Source: Rhynchonema sp. JSB1_4 (Eukaryota; Nematoda; Chromadorea; Monhysterida; Xyalidae). Taken from it: a stretch of DNA of 64,000 nucleotides. The DNA lies in NCBI GenBank assembly GCA_030248065.1, contig JASAMV010003740.1:1-64000 (forward strand), given 5' to 3'. The translations under genes were made by a program, and so were the position numbers. This document shows, piece after piece, positions 12,686 through 23,200 of the stretch (the first letter of the stretch is position 1; each line of letters opens with the position of its first letter). A model generated the notes under the pieces. That model was not told the DNA's origin and did no database searches. It saw nothing but the letters and a program-made list of their open reading frames with translations.

Positions 12686-12911
12686 TAGTCCATCCATCAG
12701 CTCATGACACTTTTTGCCAGCTGAAAAGCTTGACAGGATCCAGTACTGTTCCGGTTCCGGTTGGCTTACGAAAAAAGAAAAGAAAGAGAAATCGGTTTTT
12801 ATTTTATTTTTGTGCGCCGTTTTCTCTGACATTGCCTTGCGGAGGAACAATTTTTTCACAACGTAACCTGAACCTCCCTACCAAAAGTGCCATGAGCTGA
12901 TGGACGGACTA
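12686..12911. mobile_element. MITE with TAGTCCATCC ends and TA target duplication
   Basis: Starts TAGTCCATCCATCAGCTCAT and ends ATGAGCTGATGGACGGACTA, flanked by TA on both sides (12684-12685, 12912-12913). The interior carries 'CAGTACTGTTCCGGTTCC', also found in the copy at 42401-42610. TA duplication suggests Tc1/mariner-type mobilisation. Confidence 0.82.
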
Positions 12912-12939
12912 TACGTTTGGTCGCGTGACCTCCCTGAGG

Positions 12940-13622
12940 CAGGGTTGGAAAAAAAAATTTTTTTTAAACAAGTTTTTTTAAAAAAAAAATTTTTTTTTTA
13001 AAAAAAAATTTTTTTTTTAAAAAGTCTGAGATTCGCGAAAATTTTTACCAAATTTGCCTAAAAAACGCGAAATCGCGAAAAAAATGCAACTTTAATTGAC
13101 AAGTCACTTTTGTGACTTGGTTTGCATCCTTATCAAGGGTGTTTACGTCATTTCGGTACGATCCAACAGTCTGTGCTTGATATGGACCGATGATTGCTGC
13201 TCTGTGGTATCGGACACAACAGTTTGTGGCCGAATAAGCAAGATTCACTCATAAACCACGCAGAATTGAGAATATAAGCTGCAGAAATACTTGTCGGGCA
13301 GCTGAATCAGTCGTATATGACCGACCTGATGGGGTATGACATCGAAGTACCATGTAGGCACATGCATACTGTGTCCCATGTATCAAGGGAAGGTATAATA
13401 ACATCATTTGGGGTATCTTAGGTACCAAATACATGCCCCAAAGGTGATTTTGTGAAGAAAATTTTTCGACCCTTGAGAAAAAATGACAAAAAATAACCCC
13501 CAAAAAGGCCATTTTTGGACGTTTTAGAACATTTTGTTCCCCCGAAAATTTTTAAAAAAAATTTTTTTTTTTTTAAAATTAAAAATTTTTTTAAAAAAAA
13601 ATTTTTTTTTTGCCCAACCCTG
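12940..13622. mobile_element. non-autonomous hAT element, 683 bp, CAGGGTTGG ends
   Basis: Starts CAGGGTTGG and ends CCAACCCTG, flanked by the identical 8-mer CCCTGAGG at 12932-12939 and 13623-13630. Both ends continue into alternating runs of A8-9 and T8-9 about 60-90 bp long that can pair with each other. The interior is unique-looking and has no intact transposase. It shares ends and the A/T-run layout with 56673-57451. Confidence 0.92.
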
Positions 13623-14160
13623 CCCTGAGGCGTTTTAAGGGTAAATCGTCAATTATGCCGATTACGCTCAAAATTGATACGCGAGGATTTGTCTCGGGCC
13701 AGTTTCTTCCATGTCACGTTTTCAAAATTTAGTTGAGCTTGGATTCTGACAGAAAATTTAGGACCGGATCTTATAGCACGTGACTGCTTTCACCCACATC
13801 GAGTTGTTTACTCGCATTTCCCCTGCATCTCTTCCGCACACCGCGTCTTAATTATATATTGGCCAAGCGTGACTAACCACCATTGTCGTTTTTTTTTCTT
13901 TTCAACGCTGTTGCACTGATTATGGCACAAAGAAAAGGCTGGTAAGAGCTTGATTTGCTTTTACACTTTATCGCCCCTGGCAACTGTGCACGATTGCGTC
14001 AAGCGCAACAAAGGCGTGTTGCTTGCCCCATGTTAGCGCAAAAGCACATTAGTGCCGGCTTCTAAGATCCCTAGCAGTCGACCCGTATGTACGGGCAGTG
14101 AGATTTTGCGCGAAAATGTAGAAAAAAACTACTATAAACGGAACGAAAAAGAAACGCAAT

Positions 14161-16108
14161 ATGCAGACGAACATCTCAAACGAATTGAGGCCGAAGGAGA
14201 ATAGGGAGAACTCACGGCGCGTCAACAGTCGACAGAACCAGAATCACAATAAACCGAAAAGTCGAAAATCGTCCGGCGGTGCACCGATGGCCAACAGCGA
14301 CAATAATGCGGCTGCTGCTGACTCGCAACTTGTGCATTTGAATGTGGGCGGACAGTTCTACAGTACGACACAAGGTATCGGTGGTTTGGGGGCATGGCTG
14401 ATACTGTTGCTGTCGACGCAACTGTCTATGATTCGTGCAAACGCAGCGTGGCTGAGTGTCTCCTGTGCAACACACGCGGTACAACGGAAGCCCTAAACGA
14501 GCGAGCGCTGAATGAGCGCGAAGAAATGATTACAGGGCTGCCATAACACACTTGGATAATGAGAGCCGGTGCGTTGACGGCAACAGACACATCCTGCTGT
14601 GTCTGCACGAAACAGGAGTTCCGTTGACAACATTAGTATAACATCGAGTCGATCCCGATTAAGAACCCCGGTTATACTATCGACCCGTATCGGATGTGCA
14701 CGTGATTTTTGTGGATTTCGAGTTATCGAGAGTTACTGTATAGTCCAACCACGAGCTCATGAGACGGCTCTTTTTAAAGCTTGCTTGGCCAGATTCAAAA
14801 ATGCACCGGTTACACGGGCTTTCGCAAACAAAAGAAAGAGATTCGGCCGAGAGACATGATGACAAGTTCCAGCTGGCTGACCTTAACTTGTTGCGTGCTT
14901 ACGCGAACAGCAACGTCGTTCAACACACAAATGTTTTGGGAGTCAAAAGGGAATTTACGCACCGAGGTGGAGAGCGTGTTTTTAAAAAATACATGCGTTT
15001 CTCTTTCTTTCAATTCCGAAATACGTGGAACCGGAACATTATTGGACCCGTTTAAGTCAACTTCAAAATAGTTCGTCTCATGAGTTCGTGGCTGGACTAT
15101 ACGTGCAACAGCATTCCAGTCCACAGTCCATGTGTTGTTAACCTCGTAATTACCCCTCTATGGTGGATGTTCATTATAGTGACCAAAAGTGGCAGGTCCC
15201 GATGATGTCACTATAAAGAGGGTAGACTGTAGTGCGTAAACCGTAAAAGCATTGAGTAGTTATGTCAGGCAGGAGCCGGCCGGCGCACCAGGTCACCGCC
15301 AGTAGGACTGCACCGGATGGTCACATGACTTAAGCAAGAAGTTACTTAGGACAAAAGGCTGATGCACAGTATCTACATATACATATCTACAGGTCTGCTC
15401 ACGTGCATCCACGGTTCCCAACTGCGCGCGTGGTTCAAACCGTCAGCGACCGCGGTGTTGCCGCGCGATTCAGCCGGTCGACATTTTATCGACCGCGACG
15501 GCGACCTTTTTCGTCACGTGATCGATTTGTTGCGTCAATACCGAGATTTGAAATCCACCGATCACAAATTCGTTGACATCATCGCACCCAATCAATATAG
15601 TCAAGCAAGACTAGTGAAAGAACTGGAATATTACGGACTGATTGAGCTGATACCGGTGGTCGCGGAGGCGTACGCGCGCGTGCGCAACAAGTACAGTAAC
15701 CCGCGGCCGGGTTACGGTAGCACCGGCGACAGCGGCAGTGTAACGATCGGCTATCACGGCACGTTCAATTTCGGCAAACCGAACGCTTCGGTTGGCGACC
15801 CGAATTTTCGCAAAATTAGTCGTCTGATCGTCTGCGGTCGCGTTTCGCTGCTCCGCGAAGTGTTCGAAGACTCGTTGAACGAGGGTCGCGATCCCGACCG
15901 CGGTCTGCTCGAAGATCGCTACACACATCGATTCTATCTGAAACATTCCTATCTGGAGCAGGCGTTCGACTGTTTGGGCGCGGCCGGTTTTCAGCTGGTT
16001 TCGGCCGTCTCGACCGGGACCAGCGGACCGGCGCCCGCCGACGCCCGGACCGGCACCGAAGAAGACAGATGGATGCACTACTCGGAGTACACGTTTATTC
16101 GACAGTGA
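14161..16108 (+). CDS. KCTD8/12/16-like BTB (T1) + H1 domain protein
   Basis: Two exons, 14161-14374 and 15393-16108, joined in phase 1 (Gln-Gly), give 309 aa. In vertebrates KCTD8/12/16 are auxiliary subunits of GABA-B receptors that form oligomers through the T1 domain and bind G-beta-gamma through H1. After a basic, Asn-rich N terminus (residues 1-55) the T1 domain starts at HLNVGGQFYST and continues with RDSAGRHFIDRDGDLFRHV and LVKELEYYGL. A linker (about 150-175) leads to the H1 domain: TIGYHGTFNFG, RLIVCGRVSLLREVFEDSLN, EGRDPDR, YTHRFYLKHSYLEQAFDCLG and, at the end, MHYSEYTFIR. Domain order and ending match the KCTD12 group rather than other KCTDs. The intron holds three MITE-type elements. 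The start is the first ATG of the open frame. Confidence 0.93.
14396..14640. mobile_element. MITE, GGCTTAT/GTCGACGCA family, in KCTD intron
   Basis: The left end GGCTGATACTGTTGCTGTCG with 'ACGCAACTGTCTATGATTCG' is mirrored at the right by 'CGTTGACAACATTAGTATAA' after 'CTGCACGAAACAGGAGTT'. It starts about 20 bp after the KCTD exon 1 donor. Non-coding. Confidence 0.75.
14741..15099. mobile_element. MITE with TAGTCCAACC ends and TA duplication, in KCTD intron
   Basis: Starts TAGTCCAACCACGAGCTCAT and ends ATGAGTTCGTGGCTGGACTA, flanked by TA (14739-14740, 15100-15101). Arms of at least 50 bp extend inward (AAAGCTT..., GGAACATTATTGGA...). 359 bp, no coding capacity. Same family as 12686-12911, 42401-42610 and the partial copy at 63890. 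Confidence 0.85.
15124..15229. mobile_element. degenerate pogo/Tigger-like MITE
   Basis: The right end GTCACTATAAAGAGGGTAGA(CTG) matches the ends of the better copy at 46058-46209; the left end (TACCCCTCTATGG...TTATAGTGACC) is rearranged. It lies in the KCTD intron. Confidence 0.5.
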
Positions 16109-16224
16109 CGACGACGTGGACATATGTACAATGTCGTGTGGAGCTATCATGGGCGGGTTACGGACAAGACAGCGGAGGACAAAACAGCGGCCTGCTAAAT
16201 CCGTTACCTTAGACCAGGCTAACA

Positions 16225-16503
16225 CCAGATAGACCCGAAACCCGAAACCCGAAACATAAATTTTTTCTAAGTCCATGTTTCGGGTTTCGGGTTTTGAAAA
16301 AAACCCGAAACCCGAAACACGAAGCATGATAATCGCAAATGTTTCGACTGACTGTATAAATTGTGCACGTCAGCTACAAGTGGCAAGGCCAAAACATTTT
16401 CGATTATCATGCTTTGTGTTTCGGGTTTCGGGTTTTTTCAAAACCCGAAACCCGAAACATGGGCATAGAAAAAATTTATGTTTCGGGTTTCGGGTCTATC
16501 TGG
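16225..16503. repeat. 279-bp palindrome built of TTTCGGG/CCCGAAA heptamers
   Basis: Left arm CCAGATAGACCCGAAACCCG and right arm ending CGGGTTTCGGGTCTATCTGG are near-perfect inverted repeats of about 110 bp around a unique core of about 60 bp. Each arm itself contains two or three blocks of TTTCGGG heptamers in alternating orientation, so each arm can also fold on itself. It begins 117 bp after the KCTD stop codon and probably lies in or just beyond the 3' untranslated region. No clear target duplication and no coding content. Confidence 0.8.
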
Positions 16504-17064
16504 TGGAGCCCTTAAGGCCTAGGTTTAGCCTCCCTAACAAGCAGTTATAGGGGGCCGCTGTTTTTGAAAATGCACTGTTCTGGTCCTTCGCTGGTTCGTC
16601 ACCCTGTGTATTGTACACTCATTTTCACAAAGAAAGAGGAGCGTATTCTCGTTTCGTCTTGCTTTCCTCCACCCTGATAGATTCGGGCCGGGAAGAACTT
16701 TGTGAAATGTAATTTGTCAGGTCGGAGGCAGAGTCAAGTTGGTCGCGTGACCCCTACTGGTGACAGTCAACCATTACAGGAGTGACAGCGGACTCAAGAC
16801 AGGTGAAATACCAAAACTTAAAGTTTTATAATTCAGCACCTAAACACCCAGCCCTGAAAACAATTTCGAACGAATTCGGCGCTACGACGCGAACTGACGG
16901 TTGATAAGACCAAATGGACTCCAGATTCGGTTTCGGACCCCTGTCCCTACTTTTCACAAAGTTCGTGCTCCAAATCTAATGCTGTTCCAGTGATAGATAT
17001 TGTTTATGCTGACGGAAGGTGCTGATGTGATATGACACCATTACGAAGAGGTTACACTGTCTTA

Positions 17065-18722
17065 AAGGGCTCGGGACACAACCGAAGGAAGGGCAGCAGA
17101 GCGCAGTGTTATACATCGTTGGAAAGCACTGTGACAGCATATGTCACGCACAAAAGTTAAGCTCCTTAGAGATTAGCTATCTCTTGGTAGAGCGACTTTT
17201 CGTTCCAGAAAAAAGTGAATTTTTTTCACAACTTGAAACGACCGGTGCAGAAACCCCAAATGAGTTGAAAGTCAAGTAACACGTGGATAGGATTACAACA
17301 GCTTCTGGATAACTTATCATGAGAACATCAGTGGCTCAAAGCATTGCTTCACTCGGTGAGGGTGCGAAATGTTCCAAAAATCGGCCACATTTTTCGAAAA
17401 CACAAGTTTGTCTCTAAAGTTTGAGGCCGCGCTTTGTGTTGCAGAAATGAAAATGTAATAGAAAAATAGAGCATTTTCGAAAGTACCAGAAAATAAGGTT
17501 TTTAAATTTGGAAACACTTAAATAGCGGCGTGACAGGCCGAAAAATACCTGAAAATTGCCCCTAAACTGCATAGTTGCATTCATTGACGGAAATGTGATG
17601 TAAATGAGCCACGTATGCATTGCATCGGAAACGAGAAAGTCAGATAAAAGCACAGTCCAACAGTCTAGACGAGTTTCAAGACTTCAAACCCCATGATCCG
17701 GCTGCTGCAGCCCTGCCAGCCTGAATAAGATATTCGGCTATAAGTCGTCACTGTTGAAGATTATTGCACATTTGATAGCATCAAACAATGTAGCTTCAAC
17801 GTAGCTATCGAACAATATATAACATGCCCATACTATCTCTTCCTATGGACAAGAAACGGTCAAAATTCCGAAATCGCACACGGTGAAGTGACGGTTCATT
17901 CCAGAATCGTCAAAAAAGCCATTTTTTAGCCTCTGCCCTTAAGCGTAAGAATTTATTGGGGCTTGTTATATATCATTCGAAAGCTAATCCCGAGATACAT
18001 TGTTTGGTGCTGTCACATTTACAATAGCTGTTAACAACAAGCACTTATAGCTGAATATCATATTTAGGTTAGTATGGCTGCCCCGAGAGGTCTGTAGACC
18101 TTGCGATCTTCGGACCTTGATAGGTTGTTAAACCAGACGTTTCTCTCATTTTTTTTGTTTCGAATCCGATACAATCTGTGGCCTTTATGTTTCACAGTTC
18201 TGGCGATGAATGTAACCACCTAATTTAGCGGCAATTTAATGGATTTTTAGGCCTGTCACGGAGCTAGTCATGAGTTAAAAAAATTAAAAACCTTATTTTC
18301 TGGTACTTTCAACGATGCTCTATTTCTCCATTGCATTCTTATTTCCTCAGCGCAAAGGTGGCCTCAAAATTTAGGGACAAACTTGTGTTCTCAAAAAATA
18401 AGGCCGATTTTTGGAACGTTTCGCACCCTCACCGTGTGAAGCAACGCTTTGAGCGACTGAAGTCGTGATGGTAAGCCATTCAGAAGCTGTTGTAATCCTA
18501 TCCGCGTATTTCTTGACCTTCAACTCATTTGAGGTTTCTGCACCGGTCGTTCCAATTTGTGCAAAAATTCACTTTGTTCTGGAACGAAAAGTCGCTCCAC
18601 CAACAGATAGCGAATCTCCAAGGAGCTTAAAATTTGTGCATGACATAGGCTGTCGGAATGCTTTCCAACGGTATGTAAAAATATGTCCTGCTGCCCTTCC
18701 TACGGTTATGTCCCGAGCCCTT
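17065..18722. mobile_element. 1.66-kb foldback element with very long inverted repeats
   Basis: Ends are AAGGGCTCGGGACA and TGTCCCGAGCCCTT, flanked by TA on both sides (17063-17064, 18723-18724). The two arms match, with divergence, over roughly 650-800 bp: for example 'CTGGAACGAAAAGTCGCTC', 'TCGCACCCTCACCG', 'AACCTTATTTTCTGGTACTT' occur near 18575, 18424 and 18290 and inverted at 17190, 17356 and 17490. The centre is near 17890. Open frames within are shadows of the arms. Such foldback elements are usually moved by an enzyme supplied elsewhere. Confidence 0.85.
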
Positions 18723-18724
18723 TA

Positions 18725-20213
18725 TGGTGCTGCTGCAGTTGACCCGAAGTATGTTTATTCACTGCTTTTCACCGTGGTACTGCTATACTGTGACATCGTC
18801 TGTGCAGCAAGCTAGGAAGCGTATAAATATATTTTGTCCAATCTACTAAATCTCACAAAAATTGGACCGACAAAATCGTAAAAACATTTATCAATTGTTC
18901 TGTTTGTTTGTTCTTATGTTTATGAACGTGCTTGTCAGTATATACAAATTGTATGTATTTAACTAAATTGTTTTTCATAATTTTAATTGAATTTCAGTGT
19001 CACATAGACGCCATTCTCATTGGTATTCGATGGCTTCAGTCAAGCTCTCATCTTTTATTCTTATCTCCAAATTTTATATTAATTATTCTACTCGCACTGC
19101 AGAACACGCGAATTTCAAGTCTGATATCGAATGAGACGAGAAGCAGAATAACAAAATACACACAAACAACCATATACCGTTCAAAGATACAATTTGCACT
19201 CGTTGTAAAAGATTCAACTGCTCTGTGGGACCAAAAAAGCTTGCTAAATTATTAACGTAAATTACATACCAATTGATTGCTTATCCTCTGCATTTTTTGC
19301 GCAGATTTAGTGTTCATTAGTTCACTTGCATACTGTATACTTATTTTTGCATAATTCACATTTCTACACCTGGTATAAGTGTACGGTCAAGTACACCGCA
19401 TAAAAGTATTTCATGAGAACAAAAATGGGTGAAAATCAAAGCTTTGTGAAGCGAGAATAATTTCTTTGGTATACACGGCGTGCGTGTGTGACGTACGGAC
19501 AATGTTAAGGGAACGAATTCGTGGGAAACACGACCATTTAAAATACTTACACACAACAAACAACCCAGCTCCAAATTACCAACTAAACTATTATAAAAGG
19601 TATGAGAAATATGTTATGGTTGCACAATCACCAGGTCTAGAGCTAATGAAAGATCCTTGTTTCACTGCATGCACCAAACCAATCACTCAGAAGAAATTCT
19701 CAAATTAACCTCGAACAAAATTGGACAAACATCTCGGAATGATTTTTGCTCAATTCACTGTCCACGACGCACTACAGTGTGATGTTTCACAAAACACCAA
19801 AAAAACGTGAGCTTAGCTCAAAATGGATGCGCTGCGGCACACAGTAAATGCATAGTGCAAACGTAAACATGATTTACAGGACGACGCAAAAATAAAAAGT
19901 ACAATTGTGAAAAAAGCCACAAGACCTGATTGAAAGCATAAAAAGCTGGACAGAACGGTAACAAAACGGACTGCACAATAAACGCAACCGCGGCAAAAAC
20001 GGAACCGGAAAACACACTTGGAAGAATTAGTTAGGAGAAGGAAATCTCAAATACAGCAGTCCACGCAAATAATACAAAAACACACCAGAAAATACAAAAA
20101 TGGAAATAAATGCAACAAGAATTAGTTTTGAACCGGCGATATGCATAGACGATCTCTACAGAAGTAAAGAGTGCGAAAGTTTGAAAGAATGATCATTCGG
20201 AAATTTCGCGCGC
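18725..20213. other. A+T-rich stretch, possible Blimp-1 3' untranslated region
   Basis: No coding frame recognised. The sequence is distinctly A+T-rich compared with flanking exons and contains several AATAAA/TTTATT words. Blimp-1 ends at 20214 on the minus strand, so its 3' untranslated region must extend into this stretch; how far cannot be told. Confidence 0.45.
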
Positions 20214-23200
20214 TCAGCGCGAAAGCGTCGTCGAACTGACGCAGTCCTCGGCGTGCTCGGTTTTGATCGAATCTAGAGGCGAACAGACAAGTTGTCGATG
20301 ATGCCCGTTCGGTGACGCGGCCAGCGCATTCGCATTCGCAACAGCTTGCTCCAACAACAACATGTGATCGGCTGTCGGCTGACAATTGGTAGTCTTCCAA
20401 TGTGTGCGCAGGCCACTCGGCGAAATGTACTTTTTGCCGCACTGCATGCACGTGTACGGTCGTTCATTCGTGTGCAGACGCTTGTGCAACTTCAGATGCA
20501 CGTACTGTGTGAAACGCGCCGGACAAACGTCGCACGCGTACGGTTTCTGTCCGCTGTGCAAGCGCAAGTGCGTCTTCAGATTCGAACTCGACCCGAACCG
20601 TTTGTGGCACACTTCGCACGCGTGCGGTTTCTCGCCTGGGAAAAGGGTGCGGGTCGAATAAAATTTGTGTCAAGACGGTATCAAACTTGGTGCTGCCATG
20701 ATCATATCAAGACATGACGTTGACGCTTTTGAATCAAACAGTTGAAAAACATTAGCTGATACCTGCAACTGAATTTTGACCAGGGGGTAAGAACTGTTCA
20801 GCCACCACTGAGAAGTAAATTTAATGCGCAAGTCCCATCACGAAGTTAGCCATAGGATGATCACAAAGATCTACTTTAGTGATCACAAACCTTTTAGAAA
20901 TGCTGTATACCTAGTGTTCAGCAGCTACAAATCAATCAACATACCGGTATGGACCAAGTGATGTTTCTGCAGATGAGCCAGCTGCGTGAATTCCTTGCCG
21001 CATATCGTGCACTTGAACGGTCGTTCGCCGGTGTGCGTGCGAAGGTGCACCTTTAGATTGCTCAGCTGTCCAAAGGTCTTGTTGCACTCTTTGCACTCGT
21101 ATCTGGTCTTGCCATTGATCCGCGTCAGCGGGTACGGTACATTGCCATTATTACTAGTCGGCGTGGAGGAACTCGCCGAACTGGCGGAGGACGGGGGATG
21201 ATGTTGCACACTGCTCGCGCTCGAATGTTGTTGATGATGATGGTGAATGGGCGTGAATGTCTGTGAATGCTGGACACCGGTTGGGGTAGTGCCCCGTGCA
21301 TGGTGATGTTGCATCAGAGATTGATTGAGTATCGAATTCGCAGCCACGGCCGCCATTGAGCTCATGTCCAGAGCACCCAACATTGGCGGTGTTGTGGTGG
21401 CCTGGGGCTTGATCGGGGTCGAAGCGGTCAGGGGCTTGCCCGGCAGTCCTTCTGATGGAGTGGGTACGCCCGGGGAACCCCCGGCAGCACCGAACGGCGG
21501 CAGTAAGGGATTGTGGGTGGTGGGGAGGGTGAATGGGGGTCGGGCAGCGACCGACTGCTCAAGGGCCGATGGGGCACCCGCGGTACCGAAAAGTTGCGCT
21601 GGGGATGGGTGCGATTGCGGATGGATGGGGGACAGGACGGAGAATCGGGTTGTGGGCGGTGTCGAACCCGGCACATTTGGGCCGCCGCCGACTGCTGCTC
21701 CATTCGGCCAGAAGGCGCCCGCGCGACGCCAGTAGTCTTGCAGCAGCGTGCTGATCGGATTTACTGCACATGGTTTCACGATCAGACCACTCGGTCCCGG
21801 CGAGGTGTGCGATGGCTGAAGCATCAGTGTGGCATTTCCTTGGGATAATTATGATGTAAAAACGAGAAAATCATAATCTACTATGTGAACCAGCGAAAAT
21901 CATGCATAAAATGCGAACTGCTCATCAACGTGCCTTTCAGTTGCCAGTTTCGGCTTATATTACAGTGGTCAAGTGGTGGTCAAATCAATTCGTCAACTCA
22001 TTTTGTAGAATCGTAAACTCACTCCGACTGCCGTATTATTTCTCGCGCTCACTCGGGGGGCGGGGGCTGCCGTGAGTTAACGAAGTGATTTAACCACTTG
22101 AGTTGATCATTAGCATTAGCCCCGTTGCCACACCTGCTTTCGCTGACGGGTGGCGGTGGCGCTGACCAATGGTGCAAATAACGCACCGGAAGCCCACTTG
22201 ATAACCGCAAAAGAATATCAAAGTTGAAAGGAACACAGGAAGGAGACCAACCGGAGTCGTTAAACCATGCACCAACGCCGGGTGCGCCGTGCGCGTGGGC
22301 TGTGCAACATCAACCGACTGGGTGCGCGGGGCCATCGTACGAATCACACCCGGTCTAACAGGTAGACAGTCAGCATCAAGGTTACAATTGCTGTTGGTTT
22401 GGTTGTGGTTTCTGTCATTATTCGCAGTTGTTCCTGTTGTTGTTGCTGTTGCCGTTGTTGTTGATGCTGTTGTGGCATTGTTGCTCGTTGATGCAGCCGT
22501 ACCAGTTGCTTCATGCGCCAATCTGAATGGTTCGACCCCAATGAGGGCCGGTTCGGAGGAGCGCCGACTTGGCTCGGATGGCGCGCGACGGTGAGCGACG
22601 GGTGGTGGAGGAAGTTTGCACATCGAAACCTTGTCACTGCTGCTGTCGGTGGCTGTTGTTGATGACCGCTGCACCATGGACGGGGGTTTGGCTGTTGATG
22701 CTGCTGCGGTACTGGGCGCACCTGGAAATACTGCCATTTATAGAGTGCGTGAGACATTAGGTTTTGAATGAATCTGCAATGCAATGCATTTGTGCTTGTA
22801 TCATAATTAGGGACCATATCAACTCTGAAAGCCACTATGCGGCACTATGATAACAACTTTCATTGGGGCCATTGGTATTTTGTGATAGAGTTCGCGCACT
22901 AATTTCGGATAGCACATAAATTTTGCCCACTGTAAGTCGATATTGGCGAGCAACTTTTACGCTCGTCAAAATTTCTAATCAAATTCTCTGTTGCCAAAGC
23001 CGGACCAAACGAAATTTGCATTTGGGCTTTATGTTTCAAAGTACAAGGACCATAGCGAGCGACGAACTGCTCAAAGCCACAACTGGATCCTTATTTCACA
23101 CCAGAAATGAAACATCACCAGATCCTAGCCGCTCACCTGCTGCCCGCACATGACTGCTTCTGTGCGCAGCGTTGTTGGCTGCTGGTTTGAGATGCTGTTG

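Noticed and set aside
15611..16327. 238-codon minus-strand frame opposite KCTD exon 2
   Set aside because: Shadow of the G+C-rich KCTD coding strand; it shows no domain of its own.
18465..18815. 116-codon plus-strand frame
   Set aside because: It lies in the right arm of the foldback element and reads inverted-repeat sequence.
21325..21735. Long plus-strand frames opposite Blimp-1 exon 9
   Set aside because: Shadow of the Pro/Ser/Gly-rich linker on the opposite strand.
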